A stretch of 29,906 nucleotides of DNA, from NCBI GenBank assembly GCA_910585535.1, contig CAJUFK010000031.1, positions 1-29,906 on the forward strand, written 5' to 3'. The DNA is from an uncultured Angelakisella sp. GTDB taxonomy: Bacteria; Bacillota; Clostridia; Oscillospirales; Ruminococcaceae. Within the stretch, counting starts at the first letter, position 1. The number at the start of each line of letters is the position of its first letter. Below are positions 7,901 to 14,835 of the stretch, one piece after another. The position numbers and the translations under genes were made by a program. The notes below the pieces were generated by a model. That model worked only from the letters and a program-made list of their open reading frames with translations. It was not told where the DNA came from and searched no databases.

Positions 7901-8225
7901 TCCCCTCCTCCTCCCTGTACAGTCCCCGGGCCCCCTGACTTAACGCCTGGTAGAAGGCGTCGTCTCCGCCTGGCTCCTCCCGGCAAAGCTGTGCCAGCCG
8001 GTCCAGCGCCTCCAAACGGCTGACGAATTTCAGCTCCATAGTCCCTTTGCCCCGCTTAATCTCCGCCAGATTAAAGAGGTCCAGTTTCCCGCAGTCGATC
8101 CACTCCCCCTCCTCGGTGAGCATCAGCCGCACCGCATCCCCCACCGGTCCAAAGGCCAGGCGCCGGTACCCCTCTGCCACTGCTTCCCGGAGTTCCTCCT
8201 GGGGATTCTTTTTCTTCCGCGTCAT
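7878..8225 (-). CDS. Terminase small subunit
   Basis: A 115-residue protein that selects DNA for packaging and activates the large subunit. The segment LDLFNLAEIKRGKGTMELKFVSRLEALDRL is the hallmark of clostridial small terminases (FNVAEIKRxKGGMEIKFFDRLKAL). Three in-frame starts lie close together; ATG at 8225 is chosen because GAGGTG sits six bases upstream, whereas the earlier GTG and ATG would overlap the ribosome binding site. First gene of the cassette, overlapping terL. Confidence 0.85.
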   Translation of the reverse strand: MTRKKKNPQEELREAVAEGYRRLAFGPVGDAVRLMLTEEGEWIDCGKLDLFNLAEIKRGKGTMELKFVSRLEALDRLAQLCREEPGGDDAFYQALSQGARGLYREEEGNGRAEER

Positions 8226-8263
8226 TATCATCACCTCTCACCCTACCGGCTCCCCGGCCCGAA

Positions 8264-8292
8264 ACGTTACATTTTTCTGCACGTTCACACAA
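8264..8292 (-). promoter_or_regulatory. Weak candidate promoter of the phage-like cassette
   Basis: On the minus strand TTGTGT (8287-8292) and TAACGT (8264-8269) are separated by 17 bases, upstream of the small terminase gene and just inside the flanking repeat. The -10 is poor, so this is only a candidate. Confidence 0.25.
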
Positions 8293-8313
8293 AAGTTCAT
8301 AGTTTGTTTACAG

Positions 8314-8600
8314 TGGCGGCCAAGCGCCCGCACACACACCCTCCCCGGCGGCGGCCAAGCGGCCGCAGGCGGACCCTCCCCGCCGCTCCGCGGCTAAGGG
8401 TTGTGCCGGGACCTGGGTTGTGCCTGGAGTCGGATGTTGCAGAAGGCGGAAGGTAGGAATACCCCTTGCCAGGGTGGGTTGGCACCCGCAAGCACACCCT
8501 CCCCGCCGGCGGGTTAGCACCCGCTGGCACCCCCTACCCGCCGCTTCGCGGCTTGACGTGGTGCAGGGCGGTAGGAAGTGCCTGGAGACAGAGCGCCATG
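8314..8600 (+). repeat. Dispersed intergenic repeat, copy 2 (compound)
   Basis: This compound copy contains four short hairpin modules: around 8314-8334, GCGGCC-AAGC-GGCCGC (8351-8366), GGGT-TGGC-ACCC (8476-8487) and GCGGGT-TAGC-ACCCGC (8509-8524). Three are followed within about 30 bp by an ACCCTCCCC or CCCCTACCC tract. A core (8370-8460) reads GCCGCTCCGCGGC, AAGGGTTGTGCC, TGCCTGGAGTCGG, and a degenerate second core lies at 8535-8585. Copy 1 at the left edge is the same core in inverted orientation, so the two bracket the phage-like cassette. No coding capacity is apparent. Confidence 0.8.
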
Positions 8601-8645
8601 TAGTTTATCTGTCTTTTGCAAAAATCCTGCCTCCATCCAGGGGGT

Positions 8646-8690
8646 ACAGAAAAGGGCACCGCCTTTGGGCGGTGCCCCTGTTGTTTTGTC
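8646..8690. terminator. Bidirectional intrinsic terminator
   Basis: GGGCACCGCC (8654-8663), a TTTG loop and GGCGGTGCCC (8668-8677) form a perfect 10-bp stem. On the minus strand it is followed by TTTTCTGT and on the plus strand by CTGTTGTTTTG. It lies 12 bases after the stop of the minus-strand remnant at 8689-8793, which it probably once served. Confidence 0.85.
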
Positions 8691-8793
8691 AGGTCTTTCT
8701 ATCCTCTTCCAGCATCTCCTCACAAAACTGCAAAAGAAAATGTCCCGGCAGTATGTCCAAATATGAAGCAACCGCAGATTCCCCCCCTATCAC
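8689..8793 (-). pseudogene. Remnant or very small gene ahead of a terminator
   Basis: On the minus strand an open frame ends with TGA at 8689-8691, directly before the terminator. Its last residues (ESAVASYLDILPGHFL, then LQFCEEMLEEDRKT) look like a genuine amphipathic C-terminus rather than noise. The frame is open back to a TAA near 8865 but has no ATG; a GTG at 8793 would give 34 residues with no good ribosome binding site. I read it as the 3' end of a gene whose 5' part has been lost. The family is not recognised. Confidence 0.35.
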
Positions 8794-8818
8794 CGGTAAG
8801 ATGCAGCCCCCCAGAACC

Positions 8819-8846
8819 TTTTCCCGCCCCCGGAATAAACTATAAA
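8819..8846 (+). promoter_or_regulatory. Weak candidate promoter for feoAB
   Basis: TTTTCC (8819-8824), a 16-base spacer and TATAAA (8841-8846) lie 55 bases upstream of the feoA start. The -35 is poor and no clear metal-regulator box was recognised. Confidence 0.3.
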
Positions 8847-8900
8847 CAGAGGAAAAGGATTACTTCTCTCTCCTCCAATTTTCCAAGGGAGTGTTGCGAT

Positions 8901-9134
8901 ATGAACCAAACCGATCTCTCCCGCCTGCGGGACGGGGAAAGGGCCCGGGTCACCGGCATTGCCGGGGCAGGGGATATGGGACGGAGGCTTCGGGATATGG
9001 GGCTGGTGCGGGGCACCCAGGTGGAATGCCTCCTCCACAGCCCCTTTGGGGATCCCGCCGCCTATCGGATCCGGGGGGCCGTGGTGGCTTTGCGGCGGGA
9101 GGACAGCCGCAGGGTCCAGGCGGTTCTCCTGTGA
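8901..9134 (+). CDS. feoA: FeoA, ferrous iron transport accessory protein
   Basis: A 77-residue SH3-like protein that accompanies the FeoB iron transporter at the cytoplasmic side of the membrane. Features of the family are visible: LRDGERARVTGIAGAGDMGRRLRDMGLVRGTQVE, then a strand-rich end with AYRIRGAVVALRREDSRRVQ. The ATG at 8901 follows AAGGGAG by nine bases; a longer upstream frame has no family similarity. feoB begins 22 bases downstream, so the two form an operon. Confidence 0.93.
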   Translation: MNQTDLSRLRDGERARVTGIAGAGDMGRRLRDMGLVRGTQVECLLHSPFGDPAAYRIRGAVVALRREDSRRVQAVLL

Positions 9135-9156
9135 GGGGCGAAGGGAGGGGGACAAG

Positions 9157-11304
9157 ATGGGACTAACAAGAGGCTCCACCGGCCTGGCCGCCCTGGACGG
9201 AGGGCTGTTCCTCCAGCGCCTTACCGACGACGAACGGGTCTTTGCCCTGGCCGGCAACCCAAACGTGGGGAAAAGCACCGTCTTTAACGCCCTGACCAAT
9301 TTGAACCAGCACACCGGGAATTGGCCTGGAAAGACAGTGGCCACCGCCCAGGGGCGGTGCGTCCGCCACGGGGAGAGCATCCTCTTTGTGGACCTCCCCG
9401 GCACCTATTCCCTTTTGGCCCACTCCGCCGAGGAGGAGGCCGCCCGGGACTTCCTCTGCTTCGGCGGCGGGGATGGGGCCGTGGTGGTCTGTGACGCCAC
9501 CTGCCTGGAGCGGAACCTGAACCTGGTCCTGCAGGTCCTGGAGATCACACCCCGGACGGTGGTCTGCGTCAACCTTCTGGATGAAGCCGCAAAGAAAGGG
9601 ATCCATGTGGACCTGGAGGGCCTGGAGAAAAGCCTGGGGGTCCCTGTGGTGGGGACCAGCGCCCGAAGCGGCAGGGGCCTGGAGGAGCTTCTCTGCCGTC
9701 TTCGGGAGGTGGCCTCCGGCGGCGGCCCCGGCAAGCCCCTGGGGGTGGTCTATCCCCAGGTGGTGGAGGATGGGATCTCTCTCCTTCTCCCCGCCCTCCG
9801 AGAGGTGGTGGGCCCCCGGCTGAACCACCGCTGGCTGGCCCTCCGCCTTCTGGAAGGAAACGAGAGCCTTTCCCGCTCCCTCCGGTCCTTCCTGGGGGAG
9901 GACATCACCCGCCGCCCGGCAGTGGGGGAGGCCCTGGCCGCCGCCAAGGATCTTCTGGCCCAGGCGGGCTGGGGGCCCGGGGAGCTGGAGGAGGCCCTGG
10001 TGGAGGCCATCGTCGCCACTGCGGAAAGCGTGGCCTCGGGAACGGTCTGCATCCCGGCGGGCACCGGGGAACGGGACCGGAAGCTGGACCGCCTCTTTAC
10101 CAGCAAGCGGACCGGAATCCCGGCCATGCTTCTCCTCCTGGCCCTGGTCTTTTGGCTTACCATCGCCGGGGCCAACTACCCCAGCCAGCTCCTCTCCGCC
10201 GGCCTGTTCCGCCTGGGGGATCTTCTCGCCGGCGGCCTCCAAAGCCTGGGGTGCCCCGGCTGGATCCTCTCCCCCCTGATGGACGGGGCCTACCGGGTCC
10301 TGGCCTGGGTGGTGGCAGTGATGCTCCCGCCTATGGCAATCTTCTTCCCCCTGTTCACCCTCCTGGAGGATTTCGGCTATCTGCCCCGGGTGGCCTTTAA
10401 CCTGGACCGGTGCTTCCAGCGTGCCCACGCCTGCGGCAAACAGGCCCTGACTATGGCCATGGGCTTTGGCTGCAACGCCGCCGGCATCGTAGGGTGCCGC
10501 ATCATCGACTCCCCCCGGGAGCGGCTCATCGCCGTCCTCACCAATTCCTTTGTCCCCTGCAACGGCAGGTTTCCCACCCTCACCCTCCTGATTACCGTCT
10601 TCTTCCTGGGGGGCGGGGAGGGCTTCTGGCCCTCAGTCCTTTCCGCCCTGGGGCTTACCGGGGTGATCCTTCTGGGGGTAGGGGCCACCCTGCTGGCCTC
10701 GCGGCTCCTCTCCGCCACCATCCTCCGGGGGATGCCCTCGGCCTTCGCCCTGGAGCTGCCCCCCTACCGCCGCCCCCAAATCGGCAAGGTGCTGGTGCGC
10801 TCCATCCTGGACCGGACCCTCTTTGTCCTGGGCCGCGCGGCGGCGGTGGCGGCTCCGGCGGGGCTTCTGATCTGGGTGATGGCCAACGTCACCATCGGGG
10901 ATGCCACCCTTCTCCACCACTGCGCCGCCTTTCTGGATCCCTTTGCCCGGCTCCTGGGGATGGACGGGGTGATCCTTCTGGCCTTTCTCCTGGGCTTTCC
11001 CGCCAACGAGATCGTCATTCCCATTATCATCATGGCATACCTTTCGGCGGGGACCATCACCGAGATGGAAAGCACCGCCCAGCTCCACGCCCTCTTTGCC
11101 GCCAACGGCTGGACCTGGGCCACCGCCGGGTCGGTGATCCTCTTCTCCCTCTTCCACTGGCCCTGCTCCACCACCTGCCTCACCATCCGTAAGGAGACCG
11201 GCAGCTGGCGGTGGACGGCGGTTTCCATCCTCCTTCCCACAGCGGTGGGGATGACGGCCTGCTTCCTCTTTACCGGGGCGGTGCGCCTGCTGGGGCTGGC
11301 ATAG
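9157..11304 (+). CDS. feoB: FeoB, ferrous iron transporter
   Basis: A 715-residue membrane protein importing Fe2+. The N-terminal GTPase domain has G1 GNPNVGKS (33-40), G3 DLPG (79-82) and G4 NLLD (139-142), followed by a helical guanine-dissociation-inhibitor-like region to about residue 300. The C-terminal half is membrane-embedded and contains the two gate motifs: MGFGCNAAGIVGCRIIDSPRERLIAVLTN with VPCNGRFPTL, and GFPANEIVIPIIIMAYLSAG. The cysteine in PCNGRFP fits clostridial FeoB. A roughly 30-residue extension precedes G1. The start at 9157 has AGGGAGGGG upstream. No clear forward terminator follows, so read-through into the next gene is possible. Confidence 0.95.
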   Translation: MGLTRGSTGLAALDGGLFLQRLTDDERVFALAGNPNVGKSTVFNALTNLNQHTGNWPGKTVATAQGRCVRHGESILFVDLPGTYSLLAHSAEEEAARDFLCFGGGDGAVVVCDATCLERNLNLVLQVLEITPRTVVCVNLLDEAAKKGIHVDLEGLEKSLGVPVVGTSARSGRGLEELLCRLREVASGGGPGKPLGVVYPQVVEDGISLLLPALREVVGPRLNHRWLALRLLEGNESLSRSLRSFLGEDITRRPAVGEALAAAKDLLAQAGWGPGELEEALVEAIVATAESVASGTVCIPAGTGERDRKLDRLFTSKRTGIPAMLLLLALVFWLTIAGANYPSQLLSAGLFRLGDLLAGGLQSLGCPGWILSPLMDGAYRVLAWVVAVMLPPMAIFFPLFTLLEDFGYLPRVAFNLDRCFQRAHACGKQALTMAMGFGCNAAGIVGCRIIDSPRERLIAVLTNSFVPCNGRFPTLTLLITVFFLGGGEGFWPSVLSALGLTGVILLGVGATLLASRLLSATILRGMPSAFALELPPYRRPQIGKVLVRSILDRTLFVLGRAAAVAAPAGLLIWVMANVTIGDATLLHHCAAFLDPFARLLGMDGVILLAFLLGFPANEIVIPIIIMAYLSAGTITEMESTAQLHALFAANGWTWATAGSVILFSLFHWPCSTTCLTIRKETGSWRWTAVSILLPTAVGMTACFLFTGAVRLLGLA

Positions 11305-11323
11305 GTCATTTTCTGTAAAAAAC

Positions 11324-11357
11324 GGGGCACACTTCCAGATAGAAGGAGGTGTGCCCC
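11324..11357. promoter_or_regulatory. Hairpin burying the GH18 ribosome binding site
   Basis: GGGGCACACTTCC (11324-11336) pairs with GGAGGTGTGCCCC (11345-11357), a 13-bp stem with one G-U pair and an 8-base loop. The Shine-Dalgarno AAGGAGG (11343-11349) of the following gene lies in the loop/3' arm and the TTG start follows the stem immediately. On the minus strand the hairpin is followed by GTTTTTTAC, so it also looks like an intrinsic terminator in that direction, though no minus-strand gene is seen upstream. Confidence 0.6.
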
Positions 11358-12587
11358 TTGCGCTGCGGCCCCAGATTGCTTTTTGTCCTTTTGCTCCTCT
11401 GTCTGCTGGCCCTCCCCGGCCTTGGCCGTCTTGCCGCCTGGAAAACAGGGGGCGTCTCTCTTTTGTACGCCAGCCCGGGAAAGACGGAGGCCCCCTCCCA
11501 AACCGCCGCCCCCCTGACCGCAGAGGGAGAGAACAGCCCGGCGGCTATGGCGGCCCCGGTGGTGGCGGGGTACTACCCCTGGTACGCCCGGCTGGACGGG
11601 TATCTCCCCGGGGACCTGCCGGCGGAGCTGCTTACCCACCTTCACTACGCCTTTGCAGGGATCGATGAGACCGGCCGGGTCCAGCTGGAAAATCCCAGGG
11701 AGGATCTGGCCAGCTTTGCGGGGCTCCGGGGCCTTCGGGAGGAGTTCCCCGGCCTGATGACCCTTCTTTCCATCGGGGGCTGGGACGGCTCCCAGAACTT
11801 CTCCCTGGCCGCCCGGGATGAGGAACACCGCCGGACCTTCGCCCGAAGCGCCGCCGCCCTGATGGAGGAACAGGGCTTTGACGGGCTGGACCTGGACTGG
11901 GAGTTCCCCGTCTCCGGAGGCAAAGAGGGGACCCTCCACCACCCGGAGGACGGGGAGAACTACCTCCGGCTCCTTCAGGCGGTGCGGGAAGAGTTGGACG
12001 CCCGGGGAAAGGCGGCGGGCCGGGACTATCTTCTCACGGCGGCGGTCTCCCCGGGGAGCAGCTTTCTGGCCAACGTTCCCCTGGCGGAACTGGCGGAGCC
12101 GGTGGACTACCTCTTCCTTATGGGCTATGACCAAAACGGCCCCTGGGATGCCCTCACCGGAAGAAACGCCCCTCTTTCTGCCGGGGACGGTGGAATCAAG
12201 GCGGCGGTGGAACGCTATCTGGCCGCCGGCGTTCCCCGGGAAAAGCTGGTATTGGGAACCCCCTTCTATGGCTACCTCTACCGTCTGGAAAGGGAGATCC
12301 CGGGGCAGGAGGGGCTGCCCTTCGCCTCGGCGGAGCCGGTGGGGTACGACGCCATCACCGCCCGCTGGCTGGGGGAGGGGACCCGGAGGTTCGACCCGGA
12401 GGGGGAGGTCCCCTGGCTTTCCGGGGAGGGGTGGTACCTCTCCTACGATGACCCCTCCTCCATCGCCGCCAAGGGCCGGTACGCCCGGGACCAGGGGCTG
12501 AGGGGGGCGGGGGCGTGGGAACTCTCCCAGGACCGGGAGGGACGGCTGCTGGGGGCGCTGTGGCAGAGTCTCCGGCAATATCGCTAA
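11358..12587 (+). CDS. Secreted GH18 glycosidase (chitinase-like)
   Basis: A 409-residue predicted secreted hydrolase. Start: TTG at 11358, eight bases after AAGGAGG, gives a clean signal peptide (MRCGPRLLFVLLLLCLLALP); GTG at 11349 would overlap that site. A linker follows to about residue 65, then the GH18 barrel: YYPWYARLDGYLP, THLHYAFAGID, the SxGG motif LSIGGWDGS, the catalytic DxxDxDxE motif DGLDLDWE (Asp175, Asp178, Asp180, Glu182) and MGYDQNGPWD. All catalytic residues are intact, so it should cleave beta-1,4-linked N-acetylglucosamine polymers such as chitin, or related peptidoglycan or glycoprotein glycans. Single domain, no binding module. The substrate cannot be told from sequence. 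Confidence 0.88.
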   Translation: MRCGPRLLFVLLLLCLLALPGLGRLAAWKTGGVSLLYASPGKTEAPSQTAAPLTAEGENSPAAMAAPVVAGYYPWYARLDGYLPGDLPAELLTHLHYAFAGIDETGRVQLENPREDLASFAGLRGLREEFPGLMTLLSIGGWDGSQNFSLAARDEEHRRTFARSAAALMEEQGFDGLDLDWEFPVSGGKEGTLHHPEDGENYLRLLQAVREELDARGKAAGRDYLLTAAVSPGSSFLANVPLAELAEPVDYLFLMGYDQNGPWDALTGRNAPLSAGDGGIKAAVERYLAAGVPREKLVLGTPFYGYLYRLEREIPGQEGLPFASAEPVGYDAITARWLGEGTRRFDPEGEVPWLSGEGWYLSYDDPSSIAAKGRYARDQGLRGAGAWELSQDREGRLLGALWQSLRQYR

Positions 12588-12629
12588 ATTCCCCCGGGAT
12601 ATTTCTCCAAAATCCTCTTTCCTTTCCCC

Positions 12630-12658
12630 TTTACAAATCCCCCTCCCTCCGGTATAAT
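12630..12658 (+). promoter_or_regulatory. Strong sigma-A promoter of the uracil permease
   Basis: TTTACA (12630-12635), 17 bases, consensus TATAAT (12653-12658). Transcription should begin near 12665, giving a leader of about 220 bases before the permease start. It is the best promoter in the window. Confidence 0.85.
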
Positions 12659-12671
12659 GGCAAAGATAACC

Positions 12672-12690
12672 GGACACGTCCGCCGTGTCC
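12672..12690 (+). promoter_or_regulatory. 5' leader hairpin (possible pause hairpin)
   Basis: GGACACG (12672-12678), loop TCCGC, CGTGTCC (12684-12690): a 7-bp stem starting within about ten bases of the predicted transcript 5' end and just upstream of the leader-peptide ribosome binding site. It could be a polymerase pause hairpin that synchronises the first ribosome, or a 5' stabiliser. Confidence 0.5.
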
Positions 12691-12714
12691 ATAGATCGAA
12701 GGGAGGGGTGCGGC

Positions 12715-12801
12715 ATGAGTATTCAGACAGATCTGCTGCTTTGGCCGGGGCGGAGCTTTCCCCCTTTTTCCCCCTCTTCTTTTCTCCCCGTTTCTCCGTG
12801 A
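12715..12801 (+). CDS. Pyrimidine-rich attenuator leader peptide
   Basis: A 28-codon reading frame, MSIQTDLLLWPGRS then FPPFSPSSFLPVSP and TGA. It has a strong ribosome binding site (AAGGGAGGGG, six bases before the ATG). From codon 14 onward the message is almost purely C and U, so RNA polymerase needs many UTP and CTP molecules there. The stop (12799-12801) directly abuts the 5' arm of an intrinsic terminator (from 12802). A ribosome following closely would cover that arm and prevent termination, while a lagging one would not. This is the logic of the E. coli pyrBI leader, and the downstream gene is a uracil permease. The peptide itself needs no function. Confidence 0.72.
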   Translation: MSIQTDLLLWPGRSFPPFSPSSFLPVSP

Positions 12802-12849
12802 AAGGTATTGGCGTCCCCTTTTCGGGAACCGCCAATACCTTCTTTTTTT
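12802..12849 (+). terminator. Attenuator terminator ahead of the uracil permease
   Basis: AAGGTATTGGCG (12802-12813) pairs with CGCCAATACCTT (12830-12841); an inner TCCC/GGGA adds four pairs and the loop is CTTTTC. CTTTTTTT (12842-12849) follows. It lies between promoter and permease gene, one base after the leader stop codon, so it must be conditional for the permease to be expressed. Confidence 0.88.
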
Positions 12850-12882
12850 GAGCGGGGGGCGTGTGTAAAAGGAGGTTTTTTT

Positions 12883-14223
12883 ATGTCCAACGAGACCCAG
12901 ACCAACCAGGGCATCTATGATGCCCGCGCCCTGGGCACCCCAAAGATGCTGGTGCTTGGCTTCCAGCACGTCTTTGCCATGTTCGGCGCCACCGTCCTGG
13001 TGCCCCTTATCACCGGCCTCAGCGTCAGCACCACCCTGCTGATGGCGGGCCTGGGAACGCTGCTGTTCCACTTTATCACCGGCGGACGGGTCCCCGCCTT
13101 TCTGGGGTCCTCCTTCGCCTTCCTGGGGGGCTTTGCCATCGTCGCCCCCAAGCTGGCCGACGCCAACGGGGAGCTTACCGTCCCCAACGCCGAAATGCTC
13201 CCCTATGCCTGTGGCGGCGTGGTGGCCGCCGGTCTGGTCTACGTGGTGGTTGCCGGCCTCATCCACCTCTTCGGGGTCAGCAAGGTGATGCGCTTCTTCC
13301 CCCCTGTGGTCACCGGGCCCATTATCATCTCCATCGGTCTGATCCTGGCCCCCTCCGCCATCGCCAACGCCAGCACCAACTGGTTTTTGGCCGTGGCGGC
13401 CCTGGCGATCATCATCGTCTGCAACATCTGGGGCAAGGGCATGGTAAAGATCATCCCCATTCTGCTGGGGGTTCTGGGCTCCTACGTCCTGGCCCTGATT
13501 ACAAACCAGGTGGATTTTGCCCCCATCGCCCAGGCCCACCTCATCGGCTCCCCCATCCATCCCTCTGCCATGGCCAAGTTTGACATCGGCGCCATCCTCA
13601 CCATTATGCCCATCGCCCTGGCCGCCATGATGGAGCATATCGGCGATATGGCCGCCATCTCCGCCACCGTGGGCCAGAATTTCATCGCCAAGCCCGGCCT
13701 GGCCCGGACCCTCTTGGGGGACGGCCTTGCCACCACCCTGGCCGGCTTCTTCGGCGGCCCCGCCAACACGACATACGGCGAGAACACCGGCGTCCTGGCC
13801 CTTACCAAGGTCTACGATCCCAAGGTCATCCGCCTTGCCGCCGTCATCGCCATTATCCTGTCGGTGAGTCCCAAATTTGACGCCATCGTCAACACCATTC
13901 CCACCGCCATCATTGGCGGGATCAGTCTCATCCTCTACGGGATGATCTCCGCCATCGGCGTCCGGAACGTGGTGGAAAACCAGGTGGACTTCACCAACTC
14001 CCGGAACCTTATCATCGCCGCCGTGATCCTGGTCTCCGCCCTGGGCTTCAACAGCGTAGGCGGCCTTACCCTCTTCCAGAACGAGAGCCTTACCATCAGC
14101 CTCTCCGGTCTGGCCATCGCCGCCATCCTGGGCATCGCCCTCAACGCCATCCTCCCCGGCAACGACTACGACTTCGGCCGGGATCTGGTCCGGGACGACC
14201 CGGTAAACTTCGGCAGATACTAA
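12883..14223 (+). CDS. uraA: Uracil permease (NCS2 family)
   Basis: A 446-residue membrane transporter of the nucleobase-cation symporter 2 family, with about 12-14 hydrophobic segments. Characteristic pieces are MLVLGFQHVFAMFGATVLVPLITGL near the N-terminus, AFLGSSFAFLGG, the MEHIGDMAAIS segment with its substrate-binding glutamate, and GPANTTYGENTGVLALTKV. These match UraA/PyrP uracil carriers better than xanthine/urate carriers (ENTG rather than the purine NAT-motif). It would import uracil for the salvage pathway. The ATG follows AAAGGAGG. Expression is predicted to be controlled by the upstream attenuator. Confidence 0.92.
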   Translation: MSNETQTNQGIYDARALGTPKMLVLGFQHVFAMFGATVLVPLITGLSVSTTLLMAGLGTLLFHFITGGRVPAFLGSSFAFLGGFAIVAPKLADANGELTVPNAEMLPYACGGVVAAGLVYVVVAGLIHLFGVSKVMRFFPPVVTGPIIISIGLILAPSAIANASTNWFLAVAALAIIIVCNIWGKGMVKIIPILLGVLGSYVLALITNQVDFAPIAQAHLIGSPIHPSAMAKFDIGAILTIMPIALAAMMEHIGDMAAISATVGQNFIAKPGLARTLLGDGLATTLAGFFGGPANTTYGENTGVLALTKVYDPKVIRLAAVIAIILSVSPKFDAIVNTIPTAIIGGISLILYGMISAIGVRNVVENQVDFTNSRNLIIAAVILVSALGFNSVGGLTLFQNESLTISLSGLAIAAILGIALNAILPGNDYDFGRDLVRDDPVNFGRY

Positions 14224-14228
14224 AAAAA

Positions 14229-14266
14229 GGAGCGAGGCGGCCCTGCGGCTGCCCCGCTCCCTTTTT
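14229..14266. terminator. Bidirectional terminator between permease and DtxR-type gene
   Basis: GGAGCG (14229-14234) pairs with CGCTCC (14255-14260), with further inner pairing. TTTTT follows on the plus strand and a T-run (from 14228 down) on the minus strand. It serves both converging genes. Confidence 0.82.
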
Positions 14267-14273
14267 GTTGGGA

Positions 14274-14651
14274 TCATTCCCCTTTGATGTTCTGCTGTGC
14301 GTGGATCAGCAGCTTGTCAAAGGTTTCCTGGCTCAGGTCATGCTCCACCTTGCAGGCGTCCCTGGCGGCGACGGCCGGGTCCACCCCCAGGCTGACAAAG
14401 AAGTCGGTAAGGACCTTATGCCGCTGGTAGACCCTGGCGGCGACGGTCTCCCCGGCGGGGGTGAGAAGGAGAAAACCGTCTTCATCCAGGCTGACATATC
14501 CATTTTCCCGAAGCTTCTTCATGGCGATGCTGACGCTGGCCTTGGAAAAGGACAGCTCCTCCGCCACGTTCACCGCCCGCACCGTTCCGTTGCGCTCCCG
14601 GAGTATGAAGATAGCCTCCAAATAGTCCTCGCTGGACTCCCGCATCTGCAT
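14274..14651 (-). CDS. DtxR/MntR-family metal-dependent regulator
   Basis: A 125-residue repressor with an N-terminal winged helix (ESSEDYLEAIFILRERNG, VAEELSFSKASVSIAMKKL) and a metal-binding dimerisation domain. Aligned with Bacillus MntR (D8, E11, H77, E99, E102, H103), the residues here are Asp9, Glu12, His78, Cys100, Glu103 and His104. It keeps MntR's first aspartate but has the cysteine found in iron-sensing DtxR/IdeR, so the metal specificity is ambiguous. It lacks the SH3 domain of DtxR. ATG at 14651 with AAAGGAGGGG upstream. Neighbouring feoAB and the CDF exporter are plausible targets. Confidence 0.85.
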   Translation of the reverse strand: MQMRESSEDYLEAIFILRERNGTVRAVNVAEELSFSKASVSIAMKKLRENGYVSLDEDGFLLLTPAGETVAARVYQRHKVLTDFFVSLGVDPAVAARDACKVEHDLSQETFDKLLIHAQQNIKGE

Positions 14652-14685
14652 GGTGGTCCCCTCCTTTTTCCTTCTGGCTGCTTCT

Positions 14686-14714
14686 ATACTACCACGATTC
14701 CCCCGGAATGGCAA
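14686..14714 (-). promoter_or_regulatory. Promoter of the DtxR-type regulator with internal palindrome
   Basis: On the minus strand TTGCCA (14709-14714), 17 bases, TAGTAT (14686-14691). The spacer holds a perfect palindrome ATTCC-GGG-GGAAT (14697-14709), well placed for a repressor, perhaps the regulator itself. It does not match the textbook DtxR or MntR boxes. Confidence 0.55.
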
Positions 14715-14766
14715 GGGGGACAAAGACCCGTTCCCGTTCAAAGCCGGCGTCCCGAGGAAAAGCTGC

Positions 14767-14795
14767 TTGCTTCAAGGGCAGCTTCATGGTATAAT
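14767..14795 (+). promoter_or_regulatory. Promoter of the VOC-family gene
   Basis: TTGCTT (14767-14772), 17 bases, TATAAT (14790-14795), ending 40 bases before the start codon. Good -10, moderate -35. Confidence 0.7.
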
Positions 14796-14835
14796 CAAAG
14801 CGGCAGGATCACATTTGGAAAGGAGCGGGCTTGGC

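Noticed and set aside
8420..8845. 141-residue plus-strand frame in the repeat region
   Set aside because: Composed of repeat DNA and the terminator hairpin; no ribosome site at its start.
10764..12716. 650-residue frame antisense to feoB and the GH18 gene
   Set aside because: Covers two unrelated well-supported genes on the other strand; Pro/Gly/Arg-rich shadow translation.
12660..12880. PyrR-binding RNA or a known nucleobase riboswitch before the permease
   Set aside because: No PyrR-box-like loop and no purine-riboswitch core seen; the leader ORF abutting a terminator explains the region better.
12631..14277. 548-residue open frame antisense to the uracil permease, rich in Gly, Asp and His
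   Set aside because: Shadow of the GC-rich permease gene; composition is typical of an antisense frame and there is no family resemblance.
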